This document shows positions 33,201 through 44,519 of a stretch of 64,000 bases of DNA, piece after piece; position 1 is the first letter of the stretch; the number at the start of each line of letters is the position of its first letter. Source of the DNA: Zychaea mexicana (lineage: Eukaryota; Mucoromycota; Mucoromycetes; Mucorales; Lichtheimiaceae); NCBI RefSeq assembly GCF_025766255.1, contig NW_026516668.1, forward strand, positions 558,001 through 622,000, written 5' to 3'. A program made the translations under genes and the position numbers. The notes beneath the pieces are model-generated. The model saw only the letters and a list, made by a program, of their open reading frames with translations, was not told the origin of the DNA and made no database searches.

Positions 33201-36200
33201 TTACCACATCCTGTCTCGCCAACAAGCAGCACAGGTTCCTTGTAACGCAAGCATCGAGCCACCAAACTGAATAAACGACGCATAGCCTTGGTCCACACCA
33301 GTTTCGTATCCGCTGACTTGTCACGCAAAATCTTGTCGTAGATGGCAAATTCTTCTAAACGTTCGCAGTCGTACATAACATCCTCGTCCAGCTTCACCTT
33401 CATGACCGACTCCAATACTTGCTTGACAACCTTCTTTTCTTCATCCTTACGACAGCGTTCTGCAAGCAGCATGTAACCGTGCTCTGCAAGCTCTTGGTAA
33501 CCATTCGGATCACGACCAGCCCATCGGAAAAGATCACGAAGCGTTATGAAACTGTGCTTTTGTTCAAACAAGCGCGAGCTCTTGCGGTGCTCCATCAACG
33601 ATTTGTAGACCTGAACCAGCTTTTTACAGTACGAAGGAGCAATTTGACATCGTTGCGAGAGAATCATTTCGAGTTCATCCTGAGGTATATCGTCAAAATG
33701 AAGCTCCAAAAAGCGGTTTCTAAACGCTCTCGACAAAGCTTTACGACCACCATAAAGACCAGCAGGATTCTGCGTAGCAAAGAGCATAAAGTGCGGGTGT
33801 GGCTTGACAACCTCTTGGGTCTCGGGTATCAAGAGTTCGCGGTTATCATCGAGCAAGCGATTGAGCGCTTCGAGGACGTCTGAGGGAGCCAAATTCAACT
33901 CGTCGAGTACAATCCAATAGCCGTTTCTCAATGCTTCGACCAGTACACCTTCTTGAAACACGAGTTTGCCTTGGCTGTTGGAAACGTATGTACCCAGGTA
34001 TTCTTGCAAATCCGTGTGCTCGTGGTTGTTAATACGCACGAATCGATGGCCGGTTTTTTTAGCCAAGAATTCAATCATACTGGTTTTGCCTGCCGAAGTG
34101 GGACCTTGGATTAGAACAGGGAACTTGCGCGACATGATGACACGTGCGAGATTGTATAGGTTCGTCTCAACAGATTGTGTCAGGATATAATGTCCATCGT
34201 CTTCGGGCTGATATTGACCTTGCTCGAGCCAAAAGTAGCCAAATTGAATAAAGTCATCGGACGGCTGCGCTGGAATTTGCGAAATTAAGTGTGCAGGGTT
34301 TTTGACGCCTCGCAGAATAGTCTTGTAAATCAGCTGTCGCATAAGTGCCTCGCTTTCCTTGTTGAGTTGCGTTAAGAACGTCATGCAAAAGCCTTCATAC
34401 AAAGAGCGTCGAAGGCCGTATGTTGGATAAATCTGCACAACATAGGTCAATGCACGCGACAGTGTACGCATACTGAAGTGAGGCTTCTGATTGGCACCGT
34501 CGACAAGCTGGTGTTGCTGTGATAATTTTTTGGCCTCGAGATAGAATTCGGCAACATCGTCGCATGACCGCTCGTCCGAAACAGCAACCTTGCCCAAGTA
34601 GCGACGTACTATCTGCAGCAGATCTTCATAGCGTTGGTCTGGTGGATGGACGTAGAACTCGGTAAAACGGTTGCGCAAACCGGGAGGCAGATCGCGCTTT
34701 CCAACATCAGTCGCCGGGTTCATGCATGCAAATAGGCGGAAATTGGGATGGCGTTGGATAGGCTCGATATCACCCTTTTCCGTCAACAGCAACGATCCAT
34801 CAGCATCCTGCAGTAGACCAGACAGGCACTCCAGCGTCTCGGTGGTGGCCAAGTTGATTTCATCCAAGAGAATCCAGTCGCCGCGTCGCACTGCCTTGAC
34901 AAGCGATCCTTCCATGAAGTTAAATACAAAGTTGTTTTCTGCCTGGGTTTGTTGAACTTCAAAATCTGCGACCTGCTTTTCAAACATCTTCCATGCTTTG
35001 CGAAGCTCAGGAGGCGATTGTTTTTTGGACTCGCCGTTGTTCTCTTTGTTAAACTGCACATGGGATGTCTTGATAGCATGTTGCATCAGAGCGACAAAAT
35101 ACTTCCACTTTTGACGCACAAATGCCTTGCGCACAGTGTCAAGAAACTTGGTATTCTTCTCATCCATTTTGAACGTGCGTTCGAACAGATCCTCCAACAT
35201 TTCTTTTAATGGCATCGCCAAAATCTTGCCTTCGACAGGTTTGAAACCACCAAGCAGGTCTGAGCTGTCTGACTGTTGCGACAAATTGACAACCACCAAA
35301 TTTTGGTTCAGCATGTCTGCTAGCTGCTGCACCACGGTCGTTTTGCCGGTACCAGTTTCACCGACAAGGAGCGTTGGTTCGTTGAGCAAAACACATACGG
35401 AAATACGTTCAAGAAGACGGAGGGCATGGCCTGTAGTAGCAAAAGGTCGCTTGGGTCCTCGTTTCACAGTTTTGCCACCGGCTGCGATAGAGGACAAATC
35501 AGCACGGCCAATGACAACCTGGCTATTTTCGGAGTGGCGTAAAGGCGGCTTGCGTTGATCGACATAATTACGCACATATTCGGCAGATAGTTGCAATGGC
35601 TCGCCTACACGTTCGAGGACAGTAACCCATGTAGCATAGTCAGGAATCATGCCGCAGAAACAATCGATCGCTTCGCTAAACAGATCCTCCCGAATCGCCA
35701 TATCCATAGCCGCTTCACCACCAGTATGTCCGTTCAGATCAACGTTAAGTCGCGTATTGATACGATGGCACCACTTCATCAAGTCACGCGTCGAGATATA
35801 GCGGCCCATGGTGGACAGCGTTGCAAAGTTGGGATCTTGGTAGATGTTGATCACAGCTTGAAATAGACGCATGACGTGGACTGAAAAGCTGCCAATATGT
35901 CGAAACTTTTCACGAATTACAGTCTCCAACTCATCCATGGATAACGGTTCAATGAGCACCCGGGTCCACAGATTCGCGCCAGTAACAAGTTGATGCTTTC
36001 GCTTGGATGTTGAACGGGAAGGGATAAATGACCGTGTACCAAAAAGCTGGAATCCTTCTTTTGCCGTAATCTTTTCACCTCGCGATGGAATAAACAGCTG
36101 GCGAGTTTCAAGTAAAGGAAGTAGCACAGAGATCACCTCTGCTGGTGCAAGGTCAATGTCCTCTATGAGAACCCAGCGTCCTTCTTGTACAGCTGTCGTC

Positions 36201-37743
36201 AAGACACCCGGTTGCCATTTGAATGATCCGGGCGTGGATGTGGAAACGTATGTACCAAGCAATACCTTGGGATCCGTCTGATCACCAAGATGGATTTTGA
36301 TCAATTCTAAAATTAGAAAAGAAAAAACCTTAATTTAGCACAATAACTTCTTTTACGCTGCCGTATATCGAAGCATGCATCCATCCAAACTTACGATCTG
36401 CTCTTCCTGTTCGATTTGCCAATTCCTCCACAATAGATGTCTTTCCCGCACCAGTGACACCTTCCAAGAATGTAGGAGCGCCAATCGACAAGGCCAAACT
36501 GAGGGTATTCAAATTTCTAGTGGTCGTCTCGGTCAATATGAGTTGCTGCCGGTATACTAACGAATCACGATGGTTCGCTGCCGTTCTCGGTAACAAGACA
36601 CCACACAAATTGCAAGTGAGAGACGATAAGTCGCTATCCTCGATATATTGTTGTGTCGTCGTAAAATTGTTCTGTGTCAGATTAAGCTGCTGTTGTGCCA
36701 AATTCTGTTCTTCCCATAATCTTTAAAGAGGCGAGAATTAGCAATTGGGTTACACAAAGAATACCTGTCAAAAAATAGTTGGGGATGTTGTATCACGTTA
36801 CCGAAGCATTCGTAGATTGACTTTTGTGCCATCGATTATTGCCATGAGAGGTTCGTCGCTCGTTCCCAGCAGAGTTCGTGTTTGTAGGTCGCTCAAGCCA
36901 TAGGCTTTGCCCAGGCAGAGAATTGTCAAATAGCGGATACATTCGTTAGGGGACTTTAACAGTTCCACCATGGGTCCCCAATTCCAAAGTGGAGCAAATG
37001 TAGATGTAGAAAACGATAAGAGTCGGTATGTCGTTAATAAAAGATCCTGAAGTTCGTCGCCAGCTGTTGCTGATGCGGTGGTCTATAATCGATACAATAT
37101 GATATGTATCAGTTATCGTAATATATCCATAATTTTCCATTCATTAACATCCATTGCCAAAAGTAATCATACCTCCACGTTATGCGGTAAATGATTCAGA
37201 CGTTCGAATAATGATGGTGAATTAATGAAATATGTTACAGCCAAGCTAGTGTTTACGTGAGAAAGAGGATGAAATGAGTAAGTTTGAGGTTCAAAATTAA
37301 TATACGCCACGCAACGATAAATCATACCTTTTGACCTGAGGTACAGCTGGTAATACAATGCTAAATGCTTTTGCGACCCGTTCTATCCTATTTACAACGT
37401 TGGGTTCTCTAAGAAATGCAGGTGTGGCCCACCGTGCGACCAGATCCAGGACGATCGGACGGAAAAGTGAGATCATGGAGCGCGTGTAGGCCGAATGGAG
37501 GAGACAAACTGACAAAGTGTCCAGCACTTGAGATCCAGGTACTAGAGTTGGATTGTCGACATAACGTTCGAGTAATCGGGCGTCGATCGTCGTGTTATTG
37601 TCGTTGCGTGCAGTAGCGGTGGTTGTCGACGACATAACCTGCAACAACTGACGGATCGCACCGGGCAAGTCGAATGCAAGTGGGTTGTAAAGGTCATGGT
37701 GATCGGGTGCTGCTGGTGTCATAATTACATCCGTGTCAGTCAT
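21283..37743 (-). CDS. MDN1: midasin, giant AAA+ ATPase of 60S ribosome maturation
   Basis: Midasin (Rea1) is the nuclear dynein-like ATPase that strips assembly factors (Ytm1, Rsa4) from pre-60S particles. Eleven exons join in frame to 5222 residues (yeast about 4900, human about 5600): 37743-37328, 37245-37173, 37082-36802, 36720-36395, 36306-29942, 29875-29299, 29225-29074, 28996-28720, 28639-28509, 28429-28214 and 28137-21283. All six Walker A motifs are visible: GVTGAGKTS (near residue 347), GETGTGKTT (683), GPTSAGKTS (1103), GETGCGKTT (1396), GSPGVGKTS (1730) and GPSASGKTS (2036). A long linker follows, then a Glu/Asp-rich tract at about 4320-4870. The C-terminal MIDAS domain has the metal-binding DDSKS motif near 5024 and binds Ubl domains of its substrates. 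Exon phases all agree. The start is the first ATG of the open frame. Confidence 0.96.
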
Positions 37744-38395
37744 TGTGGTAGGGCGGGTTGATGAGCCAGGGCTTTCTTTCCGTCCCAAAAGTGAGTGGAG
37801 GAAGGTTTGGTTGGATGAATGGTGGGTGCTTGAAGGTGAAGAAAAAGCCTTTCCCGAAAAATTTTATTTCTTTTTTCTAGCGGCATTATCCAGTTTCCAT
37901 TTTCGGACAAGGCAATGGTTGCCATCGAAGACAGGTTGTTGCTAGGCTTCAGTATAAGCTATCATTACCATCACCTAGTTTTCAAAGAATCATCATTAAT
38001 ATGCATCTTACATTGCTTTTTCTTTAGGCCTTTGAAGTAAGTCTATACGCGGGGCTATATGTATTACTGATACTGTGCACCAGTTTGACGCTAAGAACGA
38101 ATCTTTTACGATGTCCCTTCCAGTCATTAATAATTCAAAGGGACTGACATATGCGTATATGATCCAGCAATTTTTTTAAAACAAGTTTCAACCAATTGCT
38201 CGTGTTAAGAGAAATGCCCACAGCATCCAAACACACAAAAGCCAACAATGAAATTTGTCTGTTCTGTCGGAGAGGTTTCAAACTTGGCAGTGTATAAAAG
38301 GTTCCGCGCTCGTTCGATTTCTTGATTTTTTTTTGCCTTTCTCAACAAGAAGACGCGTCCTTTCCAATTACTCTCCATGCATTGCTTAAAACACC
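37744..38395. promoter_or_regulatory. divergent promoter region, midasin / DCAF4-like
   Basis: Both neighbours are transcribed away from this 650-bp spacer. A good TATA box (TATAAAAG, 38293-38300) lies about 100 bp upstream of the DCAF4-like start codon. No clear TATA is seen for midasin. Confidence 0.55.
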
Positions 38396-39949
38396 ATGCA
38401 AGAAATTCCGGGTTACTACTTTGATCCGGCCAAAAATCGCTATTTCAAGATCATGCCTTCGGGCCCCCACAGTCTAGCTGCAATCCGTAAAGCACAAGAA
38501 GAAGCCGAACGAAGCAAAGCTAAAGCTAACATTACCAAAGTGCAACGATTCAAACCTCTACCACCACCCAGCACAATTCGCGATCAAAGCGTTTATCGAT
38601 ATATACGGTCGAGACGCCTTTGCAACAAGTTATCATTAGCAGCAATACGCAATATAACAACAAATTTAACAGACACACCGCCGCCTGCCGTTGTCATCAG
38701 CGGCACACGCGCTTTATACAAAAAACTAAAACCTACAACACAACTCAATATTTCAGGATCATCATTATCGCGTGCATGTTGTATGGACTTTCGAGACGGA
38801 GATGCAGTAATATGTTATCCACAAGGCTGCCCAATGCGCTTTAAATATCAATGCGATCCATTTTACACCATGTGGAACACGCATTTTCCAGCGCATGTTT
38901 CCGCGGATGTCACGTCACTTCACCTGGGCAAACGACTGTTGGAATACAATGGCGAGCTGCGGCGCCCGGTATACGGCACGACGGAAATGAGTGCACATCA
39001 TAGTAAGGCGCAACTGTGGCGCTTGTCAATGCCTTCGCTTGCAGATATGGATCCCGAACTCGCTTTATTTCTACGCGAGCATCAACAATCACCTCATCGA
39101 GACTCAAGAACAGCAAGAACAGCGCCAGTGGTTGCTGTTGGTAATCAACAACAGCCAGATGATACCGCTGCAGTGACGATGGACTGCACCTTTTCATTAC
39201 GACGCAACAATTTTTGGACCTGCTCTGTAGACGATGACAATAACTCGCTTGTCGTCGGATGCGACACTGGAGCATACATGTTGACATCGACATTCAATAT
39301 CCTTGGCCGTGCAACGGCACGTACAGCAGTGCTTGCGAGCTCTTGTATACCTGACCGGCCCGGCTTGGCATGGCTAGGCTGTCGCGACAGTGAGGTGAAA
39401 ATGTTTGATCCTCGCATTCACAGCAAGCAGAACCTTCGTTTCAAGCATTCATCTTTGGCTATCGCGCATCTAAAAGCGCTGGATTCGTACCGCGTACTAG
39501 CTATCGATGTTGGTGAATCGCTAGCCATATGGGATATGCGGTTCATGGCGAATAATAAACGCAATCGTCCACTCCGTCGACTCAAGGGTCATGTAAATAC
39601 TGCAGGCACCCGAATTGCTTGTGATGTAAATCAAACGAAACAGCTATTGGCATTGGCAGGAAATGACCATTGTGTACGACTATGGTCGTTAAACGATTCG
39701 CTTTGTTCCTCGACTGTCAATAGCAACCAAAACTTACCCTTCTGGGAATCGCAAAAGTTTGGTGACGGTCCAGTGCAAGCGGTCCAATTTATTGACGATC
39801 CTCCACCGATGGCGAGCGCATGGGAACAGCTGCCAGCTATGTCCGATGACCGACAAAACAGAGCACCAGGGCTTGTTGTTGCAGCGCCAGTGGATGCTAA
39901 TTCTTCTTCATCGACATCATCATCAGGTATCCATTGGTTGACATTATAG
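38396..39949 (+). CDS. DCAF4/WDR21-like WD40-repeat protein
   Basis: Single-exon gene of 517 residues. It opens with IPGYYFDPAKNRYFKI (residues 4-19), the conserved N-terminal motif of DDB1- and CUL4-associated factor 4 (WDR21). Degenerate WD40 blades follow in the C-terminal half, for example DSEVKMFDPRIH, GESLAIWDMRFM and GNDHCVRLWSLND. DCAF proteins are substrate receptors docking on DDB1 in CUL4 ubiquitin ligases, and that role is inferred here from the family. No intron is needed. The start is the first ATG and places the signature at the extreme N-terminus. Confidence 0.8.
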   Translation: MQEIPGYYFDPAKNRYFKIMPSGPHSLAAIRKAQEEAERSKAKANITKVQRFKPLPPPSTIRDQSVYRYIRSRRLCNKLSLAAIRNITTNLTDTPPPAVVISGTRALYKKLKPTTQLNISGSSLSRACCMDFRDGDAVICYPQGCPMRFKYQCDPFYTMWNTHFPAHVSADVTSLHLGKRLLEYNGELRRPVYGTTEMSAHHSKAQLWRLSMPSLADMDPELALFLREHQQSPHRDSRTARTAPVVAVGNQQQPDDTAAVTMDCTFSLRRNNFWTCSVDDDNNSLVVGCDTGAYMLTSTFNILGRATARTAVLASSCIPDRPGLAWLGCRDSEVKMFDPRIHSKQNLRFKHSSLAIAHLKALDSYRVLAIDVGESLAIWDMRFMANNKRNRPLRRLKGHVNTAGTRIACDVNQTKQLLALAGNDHCVRLWSLNDSLCSSTVNSNQNLPFWESQKFGDGPVQAVQFIDDPPPMASAWEQLPAMSDDRQNRAPGLVVAAPVDANSSSSTSSSGIHWLTL

Positions 39950-40177
39950 AAAAATTACATCATATTGTACATATATACCCTTTTCGACTAGCTCCACTTC
40001 CATCGCTTTGTATGCCTTTATAAAATGTGTATAAGCATCAACATCCGTCCATATACAAAGATTAGCATATAAAAAAAGTTTATTCGTGTGACGAATAGAT
40101 ACATATACAGGATTATTAAGCATGGAGAAACTATTATATTACAAATTTATGTGTGAGGTGTGCATTGGGGTGGTAAC

Positions 40178-41361
40178 TTATTGGAAACGAGCTTGCAATT
40201 CTATGTTACCAAAAGATTAAGTTAGTGAGGGACACTTACGATCAGCACAAAACAAGTGAGTAGACTTACTGTCGATAACAGCCTCGTAAGCAGCCGAGGC
40301 AGGCGAGTCAGGGTATTCATCCATAAATGAGACACCCATATCACAGCTCTTTGCGATCCGTGGGTCCAGCGGGATTCGGCCAAGCAAGTCGATATTCATT
40401 TCTTTGGCAAGTGCTTCTGCACCACCAGTGGTGGGTGGGAAGATAACCGACTCGCCATGACAATTGGGACACACAAAACCAGACATGTTCTCGACCAAAC
40501 CCAAAATAGGGATATTGACCTTGCGACAAAAATCAATTTCCTTGCGCACATCCTGTAAAGCGACCTCCTGTGGAGTTGTAATGACAATGGCACCATCGAT
40601 ACCGCTTTCCTTCAAGTAGGATGCGACCGACAAGTGTTCATCCGATGTGCCTGGGGGTGTGTCCACCAGCAAAAAGTCCAATGTACCCCAATCCACATCC
40701 TTTAAGAATTGTTTGATCAGACCATTCTTTTTGGGTCCTCGCCAAATGACGGCATCGTCCTTGTTGGGAAGCATGAATCCAATACTCATTACGCCGAGAT
40801 TTTCTTGCACAAAAACTGGTTGCCATCCACTGTTGCTTTGATGGATTTGTTCGCCTTCCAAACCCATAATTGTAGGAATCGATGGTCCGCAAATATCAAC
40901 GTCCATAACACCCACTTCACTGTCCTCGTCATGGGCTAATGCAAATGCTAATTGCGACGTGAAACTCGATTTGCCGACACCGCCTTTTCCGGATAGGATC
41001 AAAATCTTGTGCTTCACGGACGCCATGCGTGCCGTAATCAACGGAATCGCTACAAGAACACACCTACTATTTTAGCCAACTAGAAAAGGAAAACAAAGTG
41101 CTTTTTTTTCAATGAGCAATTTATTGTTAAATTTTTACCTGGATCAGGACCTTTAGGTGCAGTAGCGCAAGCATTCTGGTTGGGACAACCTGCGCAAGCT
41201 GAAGCTTTACCAGCTTGATCGCTTTCTGTTCCCTACATTGATCAATTAAACTCATTGTCAATATACCGGCAATATCGATGCTACTGAAAGTAAATAAAAC
41301 ATACAGGACAATGCTCTGGTGCGTTTTCGGGTACGTTCTCTTCTGAATGTGGAGGAGACAT
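40178..41361 (-). CDS. NBP35: cytosolic Fe-S cluster scaffold ATPase Nbp35 / NUBP1
   Basis: Nbp35 pairs with Cfd1 to build and hand over [4Fe-4S] clusters in the cytosolic iron-sulfur assembly pathway. Four exons, 41361-41305, 41232-41139, 41049-40270 and 40200-40178, join to 317 residues (yeast 328). The N-terminal cluster motif C-x13-C-x2-C-x5-C is complete across exons 1 and 2 and separates Nbp35 from Cfd1. The P-loop GKGGVGKSS follows near residue 63, then DVDICGPS and the conserved [10 protein letters not shown]. The C-terminal CPNC motif that bridges the shared cluster is present. The last exon is only 23 nt and adds the final residues LQARFQ. Reading through the third intron instead gives an unrelated tail, so the splice is preferred. 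Confidence 0.95.
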
Positions 41362-42735
41362 GGGAGTGGTAACGGACAGAAAAGAAGGTGAAAGAGAGAG
41401 TTGATTATTAATTGATTAAAGCACACCTTCTGCACAAAAGAAAAAACACATATCCGTCGGCGACTCCTTCAGCAGTTCCTATTGGTTGATGCTGCTTTGA
41501 TCTGAGATCCATCTATAATCGAGCGTGGATACGGATACTCACCCGCTGTTAGTATTAACAGTAGTTCGTAGATCCTCTTCGACACTCAAATGAATATCAG
41601 CTACAAACTCTTGTAGTTACTGCTACTTATAGCTGTTATTTGTAGTAATAATACGATGAGGAAATGATTTAACAGTAAGAATTGCCGTTAGACACGGCTG
41701 GCAATTAGGCGTCGTAGCACTGCAATATATCTAGATATAGAAGCTACTTAAAGCATTAAGAAGTCTTGTATTGATGGCCATCCGATCTTGTCTGGATGTG
41801 TCAATTTTTTGGTCGACACTGGGTCGAAATAAATAACATACTACGATAACAATAGTAACATGCAAGGTTTAACCAGAATGTTTGCCATTGTACATACTCT
41901 AAAAGCTGCTTTTGCTGCAATAATCCGTTGACCAATTATAACGTGACTCATTATATGGAACGAGGTATTAGACTCACATGCTTTTTTCCAGTAGTACAGC
42001 TGATAAAGCAATACCATGCATTAGTAGATGTTACTATCTTTTTTACATACAATTGTATCCATATGTAACATAGCAGCCATCATACACAACCTCGAGTCAT
42101 TACTTCTGACATAGTCAAGTTTCATATAATCATACTCAGGATGCAAATATCAACAAAGCGAGCGTTAAACATACAATGTTGATTGTTATCGAGTTTGTTC
42201 TGTCTTATTACGCATCAGCAACCTATAAGGTAAACATGCCACATACCCTGACTGCTTAATAATCGACATTAAAACAGTACCAGCTATCTTTACGCCATGC
42301 TTACAGCTCGGAAAGAGTACTGCGGCATTAGTAGTAGAAGTAGGAGGACTGTCATCGATCAGTCAAAACCATAATAAGCTACGATAGCCTTTAGCACCGG
42401 CGCTAATGAAAGGCAAGAGACGTTTATATAAAGAAAGTACCCTCTCCTGAAATCTTCCTCTTTGATGTTTAATACTCCTTCATGTTGCTCGCAATAAGCT
42501 TATTACGCATGTATGCATTTCGCAAAGGTTGACGTGAACTTTCCTTTTGCGGTGTATAAATTTGTTAATTATGGGAATAGGTCCGTCCAATAGGAAGCAA
42601 CGGCAGAAGATTCTCCGTACAAAATCAATTCGCAAACTCCGTATATAAGATCTTCTCTCCGTGGATCCAACGGAAAAACACACGCTTTTACTCCTCTTTT
42701 TCTCGATCTCTTCTTCTCTTACTTTCTATATTACG
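41362..42735. promoter_or_regulatory. divergent intergenic region, NBP35 / AIF-like
   Basis: A 1.37-kb AT-rich spacer lies between divergent genes. A TATATAAAG-like box near 42424 and a second TATATAAG near 42643 lie upstream of the AIF-like gene. No RNA gene or repeat was recognised. Confidence 0.4.
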
Positions 42736-44342
42736 ATGACTACGACTGAAAATATTGTCATTGTTGGTGGTGGTTATGCAGGCGTTAGCGCTGCGCAAGA
42801 ACTGGAAAAACAGCTAGCTGGTAACAGCAAGTACAGAGTGGTTTTAATTGACAAGGTACAAAAAGCAGCTCCTCTTTTTTTTTTTGATCGACAAGCGTCT
42901 ACAGAAACAAGCATGCTCATCAATAAGCTGATCTCTTTTCCCAGAAATCTTTCTTTTACCACATTGTCGGCGGCCCTCGCGCTGCAGTCGAGCACATCAA
43001 CAACATTATCCCATATTCACACACATTTAAGGATATGAAGAAGCACGCTGTAGTGCAAGCAACTGTTGTACGACTCGGGAAAAACAAAATCCATCTTGAT
43101 AAGCCCTTTGAAGGCTCGATCGAATTGTCGTTTGCCTATGCAGTTCTTGCCACCGGCATCCGCTATCCTACACCTGCTAAAGTCAAGGCACTCGACTCGG
43201 ACGCAGCACTTAAAGAACAAGGTGAAATCCAAAGCCTTGTCAAGGACGCCAACTCTATTTTGATCGTCGGCGGCGGACCAACTGGCATTGAATTGGCCGG
43301 TGAAATTCGCGAGAAATACAACGAAAAGAAAATCACTTTGGTACACGACCAAAAGCAGTTGTTGCAAGAAGGTGTTCCTGACAAGCCGCGCGCCCAGATC
43401 CTTCGCAAGCTTGAAAAGAACAACATCAAGGTCATTTTGGACGAGACTGTCGAGTTATCTACACCCATCGAACGTACCATTTTCAAACCTGAGGGACCGC
43501 TCAGAACGCGCAAAGGTGTCGATTTGTCGGCCGATCTCGTCATGTTGATGTTTGGTACGCGTCCTGAAACTGAATGGCTCAAGGACACGCTGCCTTTGGA
43601 ATCAAATGGATTTGTCAAGGTCAAGTCGACCTTGCAAGTGGACGCACCCGGATTCGAAAATGTTTATGCCACTGGCGACGCGGCCAGTATCAAGGAGATC
43701 AAAATGGCCGCTAGAACCAAGGGTCATGCAAGTGTCGTTGTTGCAAACATTGTGAACGCTACCAAGGGCAAGGCACCTTCGCAGAATTACAAGCCTAATA
43801 CCACATTTTTGATGGCGCTCACTTTCGGCAAGGTAAAATAGATATAACGGGATGGGCGGGATCGCATTTCTTCTCCTTTGATGCATTTCATATGTATAAC
43901 GAGCAAGGTACTGATTATGGCTTTGACCTTTTCTTAATGAATAACGTAGAAACAAGGTTTTCTCTTTACTCCTATGGGGAATATGGGTGACTGGATAGCA
44001 TCAAAGTTGAAGAGCAAAACGATGATGACTGAGAGTTTCTGGCAGACAATGAACCTGACTGAACCCACAAAGTAAGTAGCTTTCGAGATATTCTTTAAGC
44101 TTTTCCTATATCATGGCGACGGCTGCTTGTGATTATACATCGTCTCACTCACAATTTCAGGGTCAAATAGTCCAAACAAGCCATCGTCGGACGGATCTTC
44201 TATGACCATGACCACTATCACCATTGGTGTTGTCGCTGTTGCTGCTTATTATGCTGTCACAACACAAGGTCATGGTTTCTCTTCTGCTTACCACCATTTA
44301 GTATCGCTTTATACCAGCTACTCCTCTTCTATCTCTTCATGA
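42736..44342 (+). CDS. AIF/AMID (FSP1)-like FAD-dependent NAD(P)H oxidoreductase
   Basis: Exons 42736-42855, 42945-43832, 43950-44071 and 44171-44342 give 433 residues. The first Rossmann motif is at residues 8-14 (IVGGGYAGV, FAD binding) and the second near residue 150 (IVGGGPTGIELAGEI, NAD(P)H binding). The ATGIRYP block and the late FAD-binding ENVYATGDAA are also present. Relatives (AIFM2/FSP1, fungal AIF1-like) reduce quinones and act in oxidative stress or cell death. The C-terminal MGDWIASKLKSK is typical of the family. The last intron has two in-phase acceptors. The first (after 44160) adds only two or three residues and stops, giving 379 residues, close to FSP1. The second (after 44170) adds about 57 residues with a hydrophobic span (TITIGVVAVAAYYAV). 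I chose the longer form for the coordinates but either may be used. Confidence 0.88.
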
Positions 44343-44519
44343 TTAATATTAAGTAATGTTATAAATAAATATGTGTATTTCGCTATGATGAAACCTCAAG
44401 TCTCTTTTCGGTGGTCGGGATTAAATTCGGTCATCCTCTGCTCAAATAAGAAACACGCGTCGCGACGCGAATTAACCCGCGACCTTCATTTCCCTGTTAC
44501 TTTTTTCTTTTTTTCCTCC

